Shown: piece after piece, positions 8,859-18,102 of the stretch
Layout of the letters: every line of letters starts with the position of its first letter
Numbering within the stretch: position 1 is the stretch's first letter
Source: Streptacidiphilus albus JL83
Lineage (GTDB): Bacteria > Actinomycetota > Actinomycetes > Streptomycetales > Streptomycetaceae
Reading direction: 5' to 3'
Length of the DNA stretch: 64,000 nucleotides
Assembly (NCBI RefSeq): GCF_000744705.1
Contig: NZ_JQML01000001.1
Span: 3,048,017-3,112,016, forward strand
Program-made: the position numbers and the translations under genes
The notes under the pieces: generated by a model
Seen by the model: only the letters and a program-made list of their open reading frames with translations
Databases searched by the model: none
What the model was told of the DNA's origin: nothing

Positions 8859-9114
8859 TGATCCGGGGCCACGCGGCGGATCCGGCGGCGACCGCGACCA
8901 CGGCGCAGCCGATCTGCAGGATGTGCCGGATCCAGTCGATGCCCCGGGTGTCGTTGACCCCGATCATGGTGGCGAGGAAGTTGCCGATCAGGGCGCCGAG
9001 CATGCCGCAGAGGACGGTCAACCACGCGGGGATGGACTGCTTCCCGGACAGCAGGAACTTGGCGAGGTAGCCGAGGACCGCGCCGACGATCACGATCCAG
9101 ATGACCTGGAACAT
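8845..9114 (-). CDS. GlsB/YeaQ/YmgE family small membrane protein
   Basis: 89 residues, three hydrophobic helices: 'VIWIVIVGAVLGYLAKFLL', 'LTVLCGMLGALIGNFLATMIG' and 'ILQIGCAVVAVAAGSAAWP'. The first two carry the Gly-rich packing pattern of the transglycosylase-associated (GlsB/YeaQ) family, linked to envelope stress in other bacteria. ATG 9114 has a strong GGAGGGAG site. The last codons and stop run into the 42-bp repeat array, so the array forms the 3' untranslated region of its mRNA. Confidence 0.85.
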   Translation of the reverse strand: MFQVIWIVIVGAVLGYLAKFLLSGKQSIPAWLTVLCGMLGALIGNFLATMIGVNDTRGIDWIRHILQIGCAVVAVAAGSAAWPRIRSRD

Positions 9115-9209
9115 GTCCAGCTCCCTCCGTTGGTGGTGGTGACAGCGTGGTCCGGGCCGGGGCGGCGCGCACCCCGGCGGACCCGGACGGGTGAGGGCCT
9201 GTCGGTGCG

Positions 9210-10358
9210 TCAGCCGAGCCGGTCCGCCGACTGCGGCGGCCCCAGCGGCTCCGCGCGGGCGAGCAGCAGCAGGACCGCGTCGTCGCGGAGCCGGCCGCCG
9301 GTGTGCCGGAGCAGGTCCGCATAGATCCGGGCGACCGCGGTCTCCAGGTCGGTACCGCAGTCGGCGACCAGCGGCGGGACCCGTTCGGCCAGTGGGTAGA
9401 AGGCGCCGTCGGTCTTGGACCGCGCCTCGACCACGCCGTCCGTGCAGAGCAGCAGCACCTCGCCGGGGCCGAACGGCACCGTCCACGGGCGCGGTTTCCC
9501 GGTGGCGAGGGCGCCGAGGCCGAGCGGCACCCAGGGGTCGGGCGGGTCGATGGTCCGCACCGTGCCGTCGGCGGCGATCAGCAGCGGCGCCACATGGCCG
9601 AGATGGAGCAGTTCGGCGGTGTCGGGGGCGGCGAAGCCGACCAGCAGCGCGGTGGTGAACTCGTCGGTGGGCACGTGCCGGGACACGCTGCTCTCCAGCC
9701 GCATGGCCACCCCGGTGAGTTCGGCCTCGTCGTAGGCCGCCTCGCGGAAGGCGCCCAGCACCACGGCGGAGGTCCGCACCGCGCCGAGCCCCTTGCCCCG
9801 GACGTCTCCGATGATCGCCCTTACGCCGTACGGGGTTTCCAGGACGGCGTAGAGGTCACCGCCGATCTGCGCGGAGTCGGCGGCGGAGACGTAGCGGACG
9901 GCGATCCGGATGCCGCCGACCTGGGGTTCGGGCGGTCGCAGCAGCGCCCGCTGGGCGGCCTCGGCGACGGTGCTGACGGCGACCAGCTGCCGGGCCCGGA
10001 CCACCCGAAGGTAGGAGATGACCGCCCCGGCCAGGGTGAGCGCCGCGTAGGCCACCAGGGTGCCGTGGTAGAGCCGCAGATCGTGCACGCTGCCGAGGCC
10101 GTCGTAGCGGCTGAGCAGGACCAGCAGCACCATCCCCAGGCTGCTGACGAGCACCAGTTCCAGCGGGTAGAGGGTGAGCGCGGCCAGCGGCGGGACCACC
10201 GACATCAGCGAGGCCAGATAGGCGTCGGGCCCGGAGAAGTAGTCGATGAGCGACACCAGCAGCATGGCCGCCAGCGGCGTCAGCACCCTTAGCCGGAAAG
10301 GCGCGTTGAGCAGTTCCGCCTCGTCGCGCAGCTGAGGCGACCCCGGGCGGAGGTCCAT
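9210..10358 (-). CDS. Membrane-anchored PP2C/SpoIIE-type protein phosphatase
   Basis: 382 residues. The N-terminal half (about residues 15-140) has five or six membrane helices. The C-terminal half is a SpoIIE/RsbU-type PPM phosphatase with metal-binding motifs 'IGGDLYAV', 'IGDVRGKG', 'LLLCTDGVVEA' and 'RDDAVLLLLA'. Such proteins dephosphorylate anti-sigma factor antagonists and so release stress sigma factors. No PAS or GAF sensor is present, so sensing would be through the membrane part. ATG 10358 follows GGGAGG by five bases. The GTG at 10394 has no ribosome-binding site. No anti-sigma gene is adjacent. Confidence 0.85.
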   Translation of the reverse strand: MDLRPGSPQLRDEAELLNAPFRLRVLTPLAAMLLVSLIDYFSGPDAYLASLMSVVPPLAALTLYPLELVLVSSLGMVLLVLLSRYDGLGSVHDLRLYHGTLVAYAALTLAGAVISYLRVVRARQLVAVSTVAEAAQRALLRPPEPQVGGIRIAVRYVSAADSAQIGGDLYAVLETPYGVRAIIGDVRGKGLGAVRTSAVVLGAFREAAYDEAELTGVAMRLESSVSRHVPTDEFTTALLVGFAAPDTAELLHLGHVAPLLIAADGTVRTIDPPDPWVPLGLGALATGKPRPWTVPFGPGEVLLLCTDGVVEARSKTDGAFYPLAERVPPLVADCGTDLETAVARIYADLLRHTGGRLRDDAVLLLLARAEPLGPPQSADRLG

Positions 10359-10532
10359 ACCGTCCTCCCGGTCACCGGGCCGCCGCTTCTCCACCAGGCC
10401 AAGCTATCGGATCATGCGAAGAACTGCGCCTACAACACATCTCCTCACTTTCTTCCGACAACCGCTGAAATCACCATCTTCCATGCCATACTCCAACTCC
10501 CCAGCAATCACGAGGGGCGTAGACCGCGCACG

Positions 10533-11618
10533 ATGGCCACCGCAGACACTCCCCCACCGGACGGCTTCCCCCGGTGGGCCACTCCCCCGTCGGCACCGTC
10601 GGCGCCGCGCCGGCCCCGGACCCGGCACTGGGCCACCTGCTTCTTCGGCGGACTGACGCTGTGGACGGCCACGGTGCTGGTGACCTACTGGACCGGCAAC
10701 AGCAACCTGCTGCCGACCATCGTGCTGCTCGGCAGCTTCCTGGTGCCGGCCAGCTTCGTCATCTGGGCGCACGAGCGCTACGCGGCGGACATCGGCACCG
10801 ACCGGATCATCACCTGTTTCGCCGTGGGCGGGATCATCGGCGTGCTCGGCGCCTCCCTGCTGGAGTACTACCTGCTCAAGGACGACGTCTGGCTCTACGC
10901 CGGGGTGGGCCTGATCGAGGAGGCGGCGAAGGCGGCCGCGCTGATCCTGGTGACCCGGCGGATCCCCGGCTCGGGGCTGCGCCACGGCCTGGTGCTGGGC
11001 GCGACGGTCGGCTTCGGCTTCGCGGCCTTCGAGACGGCCGGCTACGCCTTCAACGCGGTGCTCACCGAGAGCGGCCTGTCGCTGCGCGACCTGGTGTCCA
11101 CCGAGATCCTGCGCGGGGTGCTCGCCCCCGTCGGGCACGGGCTCTGGACCGCGATCCTGGGCGGGGTGCTGTTCCGGGAGCGCCGGAACGACCGCTTCGT
11201 GATCAACGGCCCGGTGGTCCTGACCTACCTCGGGGTCTCCGCTCTCCACGCGTTCTGGGACAGCACCCACGGCCTGGCCGCCTGGCTGGTCGCCCGACTG
11301 ACCGGGGAGGGGCAGCGGGTGGTCCTGTTCAACCCGGCCTTCCGGGCCGACCCCTCGGAGTACCAGGTCGAGCTGTTCAGCGTGCTCTCCACCAGCGGGT
11401 TGGTGCTGGCCTCCGTCCTCGGGCTGTTCTGGCTGCAACTGCTGATCCGCAGCGCCCGCCGGGCGGGCCACCGCACCGGCCCGCAGTGGCCGCCGACGGC
11501 TCCGGGCCCTTCGACGACTGCGGCCTCTTCGACGGCTGCGGCCTCGTCGACGACTTCGGGCCGGACCGCCGCTCCGGGCCCGCCGCTGGACCCCACCGGG
11601 ATGCTCCCGCCCTGCTGA
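10533..11618 (+). CDS. PrsW family intramembrane metalloprotease
   Basis: 361 residues and about eight membrane helices. It carries the family's conserved motifs: 'GLIEEAAKA' (Glu129/Glu130), 'GFGFAAFETAGYAF', 'GHGLWTAILGG' near residue 202 and 'LHAFWDS' near residue 239, the presumed metal ligands and active site. PrsW of Bacillus cleaves the anti-sigma factor RsiW. Streptomyces relatives are common and mostly uncharacterised. The N-terminus is a short Pro-rich cytoplasmic tail, and the C-terminus is Ala/Ser/Thr-rich and low in complexity. It is divergent from the SpoIIE-type gene. Substrate unknown. Confidence 0.85.
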   Translation: MATADTPPPDGFPRWATPPSAPSAPRRPRTRHWATCFFGGLTLWTATVLVTYWTGNSNLLPTIVLLGSFLVPASFVIWAHERYAADIGTDRIITCFAVGGIIGVLGASLLEYYLLKDDVWLYAGVGLIEEAAKAAALILVTRRIPGSGLRHGLVLGATVGFGFAAFETAGYAFNAVLTESGLSLRDLVSTEILRGVLAPVGHGLWTAILGGVLFRERRNDRFVINGPVVLTYLGVSALHAFWDSTHGLAAWLVARLTGEGQRVVLFNPAFRADPSEYQVELFSVLSTSGLVLASVLGLFWLQLLIRSARRAGHRTGPQWPPTAPGPSTTAASSTAAASSTTSGRTAAPGPPLDPTGMLPPC

Positions 11619-11707
11619 CCAGCGGTCCGGCCGGGCCCGGCGGCTATTCCCCGGGCTCGGGTGGGACATGTCACGCCCGGAAGGGCCGACCTACGGTGGC
11701 GTAGGTC

Positions 11708-11724
11708 ACTTCATGGGGTGAAGT
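11708..11724. promoter_or_regulatory. Inverted repeat before the SGNH hydrolase gene
   Basis: ACTTCA-TGGGG-TGAAGT is a perfect 6+6 bp inverted repeat ending eight bases before ATG 11733. Its right arm (GGTGAAG) doubles as the ribosome-binding site, so it could act as an operator or as an mRNA hairpin that hides the translation start. Confidence 0.5.
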
Positions 11725-11732
11725 ATTTTCCC

Positions 11733-12530
11733 ATGTCCGTGCAGACGCCATCCAATCCTGACCTCACGTCCTACGTGGCCATCGGTGACAGCTTCACCGA
11801 GGGCCTCAACGACCCCGACCCCGACGGCGGCTTCGCCGGCTGGGCCGACCGGCTGGCCCGGATCCTCGCCGAGACCAGGCCGAAGACCGAGGACGGCCGC
11901 TACGACTTCCGCTACGCCAACCTCGCGGTGCGCGGACGGCTGCTGGACCAGATCATCGCCGAGCAGGTGCCGCAGATCCGGGCGATGCAGCCGGACCTGG
12001 TGAGCTTCTGCGCCGGGGGCAACGACATCCTGCGCCCCGGCAGCGACCCCGACGAGGTGGCCGAGCGTTTCGAGGCCGCCGCCGTCGACCTGCTGCAGTC
12101 GGCCGGGACGGTCCTCATCTGCACCGGCTTCGACACCCGGGACACCCCGGTGCTGCGCCATCTGCGCGGCAAGATCGCCACCTACAACGGCCACCTGCAC
12201 GCCATCGCCGACCGCAACGGGCTGGCCGTGGTCGACATCTGGGCGCTGCGCGCGATGCGCGACCGCCGCGCCTGGAGCGAGGACCGGCTCCACCTCTCCC
12301 CCGAGGGTCACCAGCGGGTCGCCCTCCAGGCCGGCCGCGCCCTGGGCCTGGACGTGAGCGACCCGGACGCCGCGTGGCCGCCGCAGGCCGCGCACACCCC
12401 CGCCGAACTGCGCCGCGAGAACATCCAGTGGGCCCGCGAGTACCTGCTGCCCTGGGTCGGCCGCAGGCTGCGCGGCGAGTCCTCCGGCGACCACGTCGAG
12501 GCCAAGCGGCCGGACCTGCTGCCGCTGTAG
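11733..12530 (+). CDS. SGNH/GDSL family hydrolase
   Basis: 265 residues with all four SGNH blocks: 'IGDSFTEG' (catalytic Ser20), the Gly of 'ANLAVRGRLLDQ', 'CAGGNDIL' (Asn97) and 'DRLHLSP' (Asp184, His187). There is no signal peptide, so it acts in the cytoplasm as an esterase or lipase, possibly a deacetylase. Close streptomycete relatives are common and of unknown substrate. ATG 11733 was chosen because upstream codons (from 11661) have no family match and the GGTGAAG site is at the right distance. Confidence 0.88.
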   Translation: MSVQTPSNPDLTSYVAIGDSFTEGLNDPDPDGGFAGWADRLARILAETRPKTEDGRYDFRYANLAVRGRLLDQIIAEQVPQIRAMQPDLVSFCAGGNDILRPGSDPDEVAERFEAAAVDLLQSAGTVLICTGFDTRDTPVLRHLRGKIATYNGHLHAIADRNGLAVVDIWALRAMRDRRAWSEDRLHLSPEGHQRVALQAGRALGLDVSDPDAAWPPQAAHTPAELRRENIQWAREYLLPWVGRRLRGESSGDHVEAKRPDLLPL

Positions 12531-12587
12531 CGGGCGGGGCCGCCGCCCACCCCTCGGCCACCCCTCGGCCCATTCGGCCGCTCCGCT

Positions 12588-12617
12588 CGGCCCGCCCGGT
12601 CCCCACCGGGCGGGCCG
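12588..12617 (+). terminator. Terminator after the SGNH hydrolase gene
   Basis: Two perfect 13-base arms (12588-12600 and 12605-12617) flank a CCCC loop, 57 bases past the stop codon. It separates this gene from the copper operon. Confidence 0.7.
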
Positions 12618-12740
12618 ACCGCGTTTCCGGAGACACGCCAGCGGCCCTTCGGGCACCCGGAGGCTACGGACAGCACGCGGATGGCTACCCTCTGCATCGG
12701 CAACCCTCACCCCGGGGGTCTCCACCCGTCCCGCACTGGA

Positions 12741-12757
12741 ATACCCCCTAGGGGTAT
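12741..12757. promoter_or_regulatory. CsoR-type copper operator
   Basis: ATACCCCCTAGGGGTAT is a 7-3-7 palindrome 59 bases before copZ. Actinobacterial CsoR, the Cu(I)-responsive repressor, binds GC-rich inverted repeats of exactly this kind (TACCC...GGGTA) in front of copZ/copA operons. The sequence fits well. CsoR itself is not encoded in this window. Confidence 0.8.
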
Positions 12758-12816
12758 GGTGTTATGAAGAAGCACACCAACGGTGCAGCGCGATCCGACC
12801 GTCCTGGAGGAACACC

Positions 12817-13029
12817 ATGTCCACTGCCGTCTTCACCGTCTCCGGCATGAGCTGCGGCCACTGCGAGAAGTCGGTGAGCGAGGAGCTCGGCTCCCTGCCC
12901 GGCGTCACCGAGGTCTCGGCGGACGCCAAGGCGGGGACGGTCACCGTCTCCTCCGAGCAGCCGCTGGACGACGCCGCCGTGCGCGCGGCCGTCGACGAGG
13001 CCGGCTACGAGCTGGTCGGCCGGGCCTGA
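12817..13029 (+). CDS. copZ: Copper chaperone CopZ (HMA domain)
   Basis: 70 residues making up one HMA ferredoxin-like fold with the Cu(I)-binding motif MSCGHC (Cys13, Cys16) after the first strand. It should carry Cu(I) in the cytoplasm and hand it to the CopA pump encoded 92 bases downstream. The start has a CTGGAGGAA site. Histidine between the two cysteines is typical of many actinobacterial CopZ proteins. The gene is the first of the CsoR-controlled operon. Confidence 0.92.
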   Translation: MSTAVFTVSGMSCGHCEKSVSEELGSLPGVTEVSADAKAGTVTVSSEQPLDDAAVRAAVDEAGYELVGRA

Positions 13030-13121
13030 GCGCCGCGGGCCGGGCCGGGTCCACCGCGGCCCGGCCGCCCCGCCGGTCACGGCATCCGGTGATCGCACCA
13101 CCCAGTGAAGGAGAGCGCATC

Positions 13122-15428
13122 ATGAGCACGGCCGTCCCCAGCGCGGGCTCCGCGGAGTCGAGCGCCGCCACCCGGCCCCGCGACCGCGTGGAGCTGGCGA
13201 TCGGCGGCATGACCTGCGCCTCCTGCGCGGCCCGGATCGAGAAGAAGCTCAACCGGATGGAGGGCGTCGAGGCGACGGTCAACTACGCCACCGAGAAGGC
13301 CGTGGTCAGCCACGCGCCCGGGGTGACCGTGGACGACCTGATCGCCACCGTCGAGCGGACCGGCTACAGCGCCGAGGCCCCGCGCCCCCAGCCGGTCGAA
13401 GCGCCGGCCGCCGGTAGCGGCGAGCCGGTCGACCCCGAGCTCGGCGGGCTGCGCCGGCGACTGATAGTCACCGCCGCGCTCGCGGTACCGGTCATCGTCC
13501 TCTCGATGGTGCCGGCCCTGCAGTTCCGCAACTGGCAGTGGCTCTGCTTCGCCCTCACCGGACCGGCCGTCGTCCACGGCGGCCTCCCGTTCCACCGCGC
13601 CGCCTGGACCAACCTCCGGCACGGCGCCGCCACCATGGACACCCTGGTCTCCATCGGCACCCTGGCCGCCTTCGGCTGGTCGACCTGGGCGCTCTTCCTC
13701 GGCACCGCCGGCATGCCGGGGATGCGGCACGGCTTCGACCTGAGCCTGTCCGCGACCGACGCCTCCGGCACCCTCTACCTGGAGACCGCCGCCGGGGTCA
13801 CCGCCTTCATCCTGCTCGGCCGCTACCTGGAGGCCAGGGCCAAGCGCAGCGCCGGCTCGGCCCTGCGCGCCCTGATGTCGCTCGGCGCCAAGGACGCCAC
13901 CGTCCTGCGGGACGGACGCGAGCTGCGGGTGCCGATCTCCGAGCTGGCCGTGGGCGACCGCTTCGTGGTCCGCCCCGGCGAGAAGATCGCCACCGACGGC
14001 ACCGTGGTCGAGGGCAGCTCCGCCGTCGACACCTCCCTGCTCACCGGCGAGTCCGTGCCCACCGAGACCGGCCCCGGCGACGCGGTGACCGGCGCCACCG
14101 TCAACTCCGGCGGACGGCTGGTGGTGGAGGCCACCCGGGTCGGCGCGGCCACCCAGCTCGCCCGGATGGCACGGCTGGTCGAGGAGGCGCAGAACGGCAA
14201 GGCCGCCGCGCAGCGGCTGGCCGACCGGATCTCCGCCGTCTTCGTGCCCGTGGTCCTGGTCCTCGCCCTCGCCACGCTGGCGGTCTGGCTACTGGTCAGC
14301 GGCAGTCCGAGCGAGGCCTTCACCGCCGCCGTCGCGGTCCTGATCATCGCCTGCCCCTGCGCCCTCGGTCTGGCGACGCCCACCGCGCTGATGGTCGGTA
14401 CCGGGCGCGGGGCCCAGCTGGGCATCCTGATCAAGGGCCCGGAGGTGCTGGAGTCCACCCGCGCCGTCGACACGGTCGTGCTGGACAAGACCGGCACGGT
14501 GACCACCGGCCGGATGACGCTGCTGGCGGTGCACCCGGCCGAGGGCGTCACCGAGGCCGAGGCGCTGCGGCTGGCCGGCGCGCTGGAGCACGCCTCCGAG
14601 CACCCGATCGCCCGTGCCATCGCCGAGGCCGCAGCCGCTGCCGCCGGTGACCGGCCGCTGCCGGCGGTCGAGGAGTTCCGGAACGTCCCCGGACGCGGCG
14701 TCCAGGGCGTCGTGGAGGGCCGTGCGGTGGTCGCCGGGCGCGAGCAGTTCCTCGCCGACTGGGCGCAGCACCTGCCGACCCCGCTGGCCGCCGCCAAGGC
14801 CGCCGCGGAGACGGCGGGGCGGACGGCGGTCGCGGTCGGCTGGGACGGCGCGGCCCGGGCCGTGCTGGTGGTCGCCGACGCGGTCAAGCCGACCAGCGCC
14901 GAGGCGGTCGCCCGACTGCGGGCGCTAGGGCTGACGCCGGTGCTGCTGACCGGGGACAACCGGTCGGTCGCGCTGAGCGTCGCGGCCGAGGTCGGCATCG
15001 ACGCCGAGCAGGTGGTCGCGGAGGTCCTGCCCGAGGACAAGGCGGCCGTGGTCCGGCGGCTGCAGGCCGAGGGCCGGACCGTGGCGATGGTCGGCGACGG
15101 CGTCAACGACGCCGCCGCGCTGGCCCAGGCCGACCTGGGCCTGGCCATGGGCACCGGGACCGACGCGGCCATGGAGGCCGCCGACCTGACCCTGGTCCGC
15201 GGCGACCTGCTGGCCGCAGCGGACGCGATCCGGCTCTCCCGGCGGACCCTGGCCACCATCAAGGGCAACCTGTTCTGGGCCTTCGGCTACAACGTCGCGG
15301 CGCTGCCGCTGGCGGCCCTGGGCCTGCTGAACCCGATGGTGGCGGGCGGCGCGATGGCCTTCTCCTCGGTCTTCGTGGTCAGCAACAGCCTCCGGCTGCG
15401 CCGCTTCCGCGCCGCCGCACCGGCCTAG
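13122..15428 (+). CDS. copA: Cu(I)-exporting P1B-type ATPase
   Basis: 768 residues. An N-terminal HMA domain carries MTCASC (Cys32, Cys35). The actuator motif 'LLTGES', the membrane metal site CPC (Cys411-Pro-Cys413), the phosphorylation motif 'DKTGT' (Asp455), the 'SEHPIA' HP motif of P1B pumps and '[10 protein letters not shown]' follow. Eight membrane helices can be placed. It pumps Cu(I) out of the cytoplasm. ATG 13122 follows AAGGAGAG. It is co-transcribed with copZ and repressed through the CsoR-type operator. Its TAG stop overlaps the stop of the opposing SDR gene in a shared CTAG. Confidence 0.95.
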   Translation: MSTAVPSAGSAESSAATRPRDRVELAIGGMTCASCAARIEKKLNRMEGVEATVNYATEKAVVSHAPGVTVDDLIATVERTGYSAEAPRPQPVEAPAAGSGEPVDPELGGLRRRLIVTAALAVPVIVLSMVPALQFRNWQWLCFALTGPAVVHGGLPFHRAAWTNLRHGAATMDTLVSIGTLAAFGWSTWALFLGTAGMPGMRHGFDLSLSATDASGTLYLETAAGVTAFILLGRYLEARAKRSAGSALRALMSLGAKDATVLRDGRELRVPISELAVGDRFVVRPGEKIATDGTVVEGSSAVDTSLLTGESVPTETGPGDAVTGATVNSGGRLVVEATRVGAATQLARMARLVEEAQNGKAAAQRLADRISAVFVPVVLVLALATLAVWLLVSGSPSEAFTAAVAVLIIACPCALGLATPTALMVGTGRGAQLGILIKGPEVLESTRAVDTVVLDKTGTVTTGRMTLLAVHPAEGVTEAEALRLAGALEHASEHPIARAIAEAAAAAAGDRPLPAVEEFRNVPGRGVQGVVEGRAVVAGREQFLADWAQHLPTPLAAAKAAAETAGRTAVAVGWDGAARAVLVVADAVKPTSAEAVARLRALGLTPVLLTGDNRSVALSVAAEVGIDAEQVVAEVLPEDKAAVVRRLQAEGRTVAMVGDGVNDAAALAQADLGLAMGTGTDAAMEAADLTLVRGDLLAAADAIRLSRRTLATIKGNLFWAFGYNVAALPLAALGLLNPMVAGGAMAFSSVFVVSNSLRLRRFRAAAPA

Positions 15429-16144
15429 CGGCCGAGCAGTTCGCCGCCGTTGACGTTGAGGATCTCGCCGGTGACGTAGCCGGCCTCGGGCGAGGCCAGG
15501 TAGTGCACCGCCGAGGCCACGTCGTCGGGTACGCCGATCCGGCCCACCAGGGTGCGGCCGGACCGGCGTACCGTCTCCGCCTCGTCCAGCCGTCCGCCGA
15601 AGAACTCGGTCCCGGCGATGGTGCCCGGGGCGACGATGTTGGCGGTGATCCCGGAGGGGCCGAGCTGGGCCGCCAGGAAGTGGTTCCAGGCGTGCAGCGC
15701 GGCCTTGGACGCGCCGTAGGAGCCGGCCCCGCGCAGGGCGGCGATGGAGCTGATGGTGACCACCCGGCCGCCGCCGGGCGCGAGCCGGTCCCGGACGCAC
15801 TCGGTGAGCAGCACCGCGGTCAGCACATTGCGCTCGAAGTCGCCGCGCCAGCGGGCGAGCACGGCGTGGGCGCCGGCCCCGATCCCGATCTCGCGGCTGC
15901 CGGCGTTGTTGACCAGCACGTCGATCCGGCTGGGCAGGTCGCCGAGCAGCGACTCCACCGCGTCGGGGTCGGTGAGGTCGCAGGCGATCGGACGGACCCG
16001 GGCGCCGAGGGCGGTGGCCGCCTCGACCAGCACCTCGCGTCTGCGGCCGACGATGGTGACGTCGTCCCCGTGCTCGGCGAAGCGCCGCGCGACTGCCAGT
16101 CCGATGCCCGTACCGCCACCGGTGACGACGACGTTCCTGCCCAT
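15425..16144 (-). CDS. Short-chain dehydrogenase/reductase
   Basis: 239 residues, a classical SDR: nucleotide motif 'TGGGTGIG' at residues 8-15, 'NNAG' , and the active site Ser in '[21 protein letters not shown]' with Tyr and Lys of YxxxK. The C-terminus '[10 protein letters not shown]' is typical. It should oxidise or reduce a hydroxyl or keto group with NAD(P)(H). The substrate is not evident from the neighbours. The start at 16144 has a GAAGGGG site. It converges with copA with a 4-bp CTAG overlap, so the two mRNAs must overlap at their ends. A 30-bp palindrome lies 187 bases upstream. Confidence 0.88.
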   Translation of the reverse strand: MGRNVVVTGGGTGIGLAVARRFAEHGDDVTIVGRRREVLVEAATALGARVRPIACDLTDPDAVESLLGDLPSRIDVLVNNAGSREIGIGAGAHAVLARWRGDFERNVLTAVLLTECVRDRLAPGGGRVVTISSIAALRGAGSYGASKAALHAWNHFLAAQLGPSGITANIVAPGTIAGTEFFGGRLDEAETVRRSGRTLVGRIGVPDDVASAVHYLASPEAGYVTGEILNVNGGELLGR

Positions 16145-16330
16145 ATCAGCCCCTTCGACTGGAGTGGGCTGATTCTTACCACGCCTTTGCGCGGCGCCCT
16201 CGGGGCGGGGGCGCGAACGCCCCCGCCGGAAGCAGGGTGTATGGAGCTCAGCAGCCGGAACGGGCCGTAGGCGCGCTCGCACGCAGCGACGTGAGAGCAG
16301 AGTCACATGCCGACCGCGTAACCTTGCACA

Positions 16331-16360
16331 CCGGTCCACGTGTTACAACACGTGGACCGG
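16331..16360. promoter_or_regulatory. Perfect 30-bp palindrome
   Basis: Arm CCGGTCCACGTGTT (16331-16344), a two-base centre AC, then the exact reverse complement (16347-16360). The two-base centre is too small for an RNA hairpin without opening the stem, so a binding site for a dimeric or tetrameric protein seems more likely than a terminator. Each arm includes CACGTG. It lies upstream of the SDR gene and downstream of citrate synthase. Confidence 0.7.
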
Positions 16361-16571
16361 GGGACGAGTCGGCAACGCCGTCCGCTCCCCGGCTGGAGTT
16401 CCGGCGGACTCCACAGGTCGGCCGCCGTCGCTGGACGGCCGACAGGGCACGGCGCGCGGTTGCGGGGATGGGTTGAGCGGCCTCTCCCGGCACATACCGC
16501 GCGCCGTGTGCCCCGCCCGCGCCGCTGCCGTCCGCTGCCGTGTCAGTTCCCCTGCCGTGTCCGGTGAACGC

Positions 16572-16608
16572 CCGAGGGGCCCAGCCGTGGTGCGGCTGGA
16601 CCCCTCGG
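16572..16608 (-). terminator. Terminator of citrate synthase
   Basis: The stem CCGAGGGG-C-CCAGCCG pairs with CGGCTGG-A-CCCCTCGG around TGGTG, with one internal mismatch. It starts 36 bases past the citrate synthase stop. It is stable enough to work in both directions. Confidence 0.85.
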
Positions 16609-16643
16609 AAGTCGGTGCGGCTCTCCCCGGTGGGGGTCGGCGG

Positions 16644-17933
<1,290 letters not shown>

Positions 17934-18102
17934 GTCTTCCCTCACCAGCGAAATGAACCTCTTCAAGGGGTGCCCTGACTCTGTCCTACCATCCCCCATC
18001 CGAGCGACCTACGGGTAACCCGGGTGACCCAAAAGAGCCGGGACCTACAAAGAAGCATCCTCCTCGCCTTGGATTCCCAACAGTGGGCAATGGTTGCTGA
18101 AC

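Larger units (their letters stand above)
16145..16643. other. Intergenic region between the SDR and citrate synthase genes
   Basis: This 499-bp stretch holds the 30-bp palindrome (16331-16360) and the citrate synthase terminator (16572-16608). It should also contain the SDR promoter. I see no supported gene in it. Confidence 0.6.

Noticed and set aside
8559..8861. Open frames on both strands across the 42-bp repeats
   Set aside because: A repeat length divisible by three keeps any frame open. Neither frame has a good start signal or normal codon use, and the minus-strand one overlaps the end of the glsB-like gene.
16331..16360. Intrinsic terminator
   Set aside because: A two-base centre makes a poor RNA loop, there is no T-run, and a separate clear terminator for citrate synthase already lies at 16572-16608.
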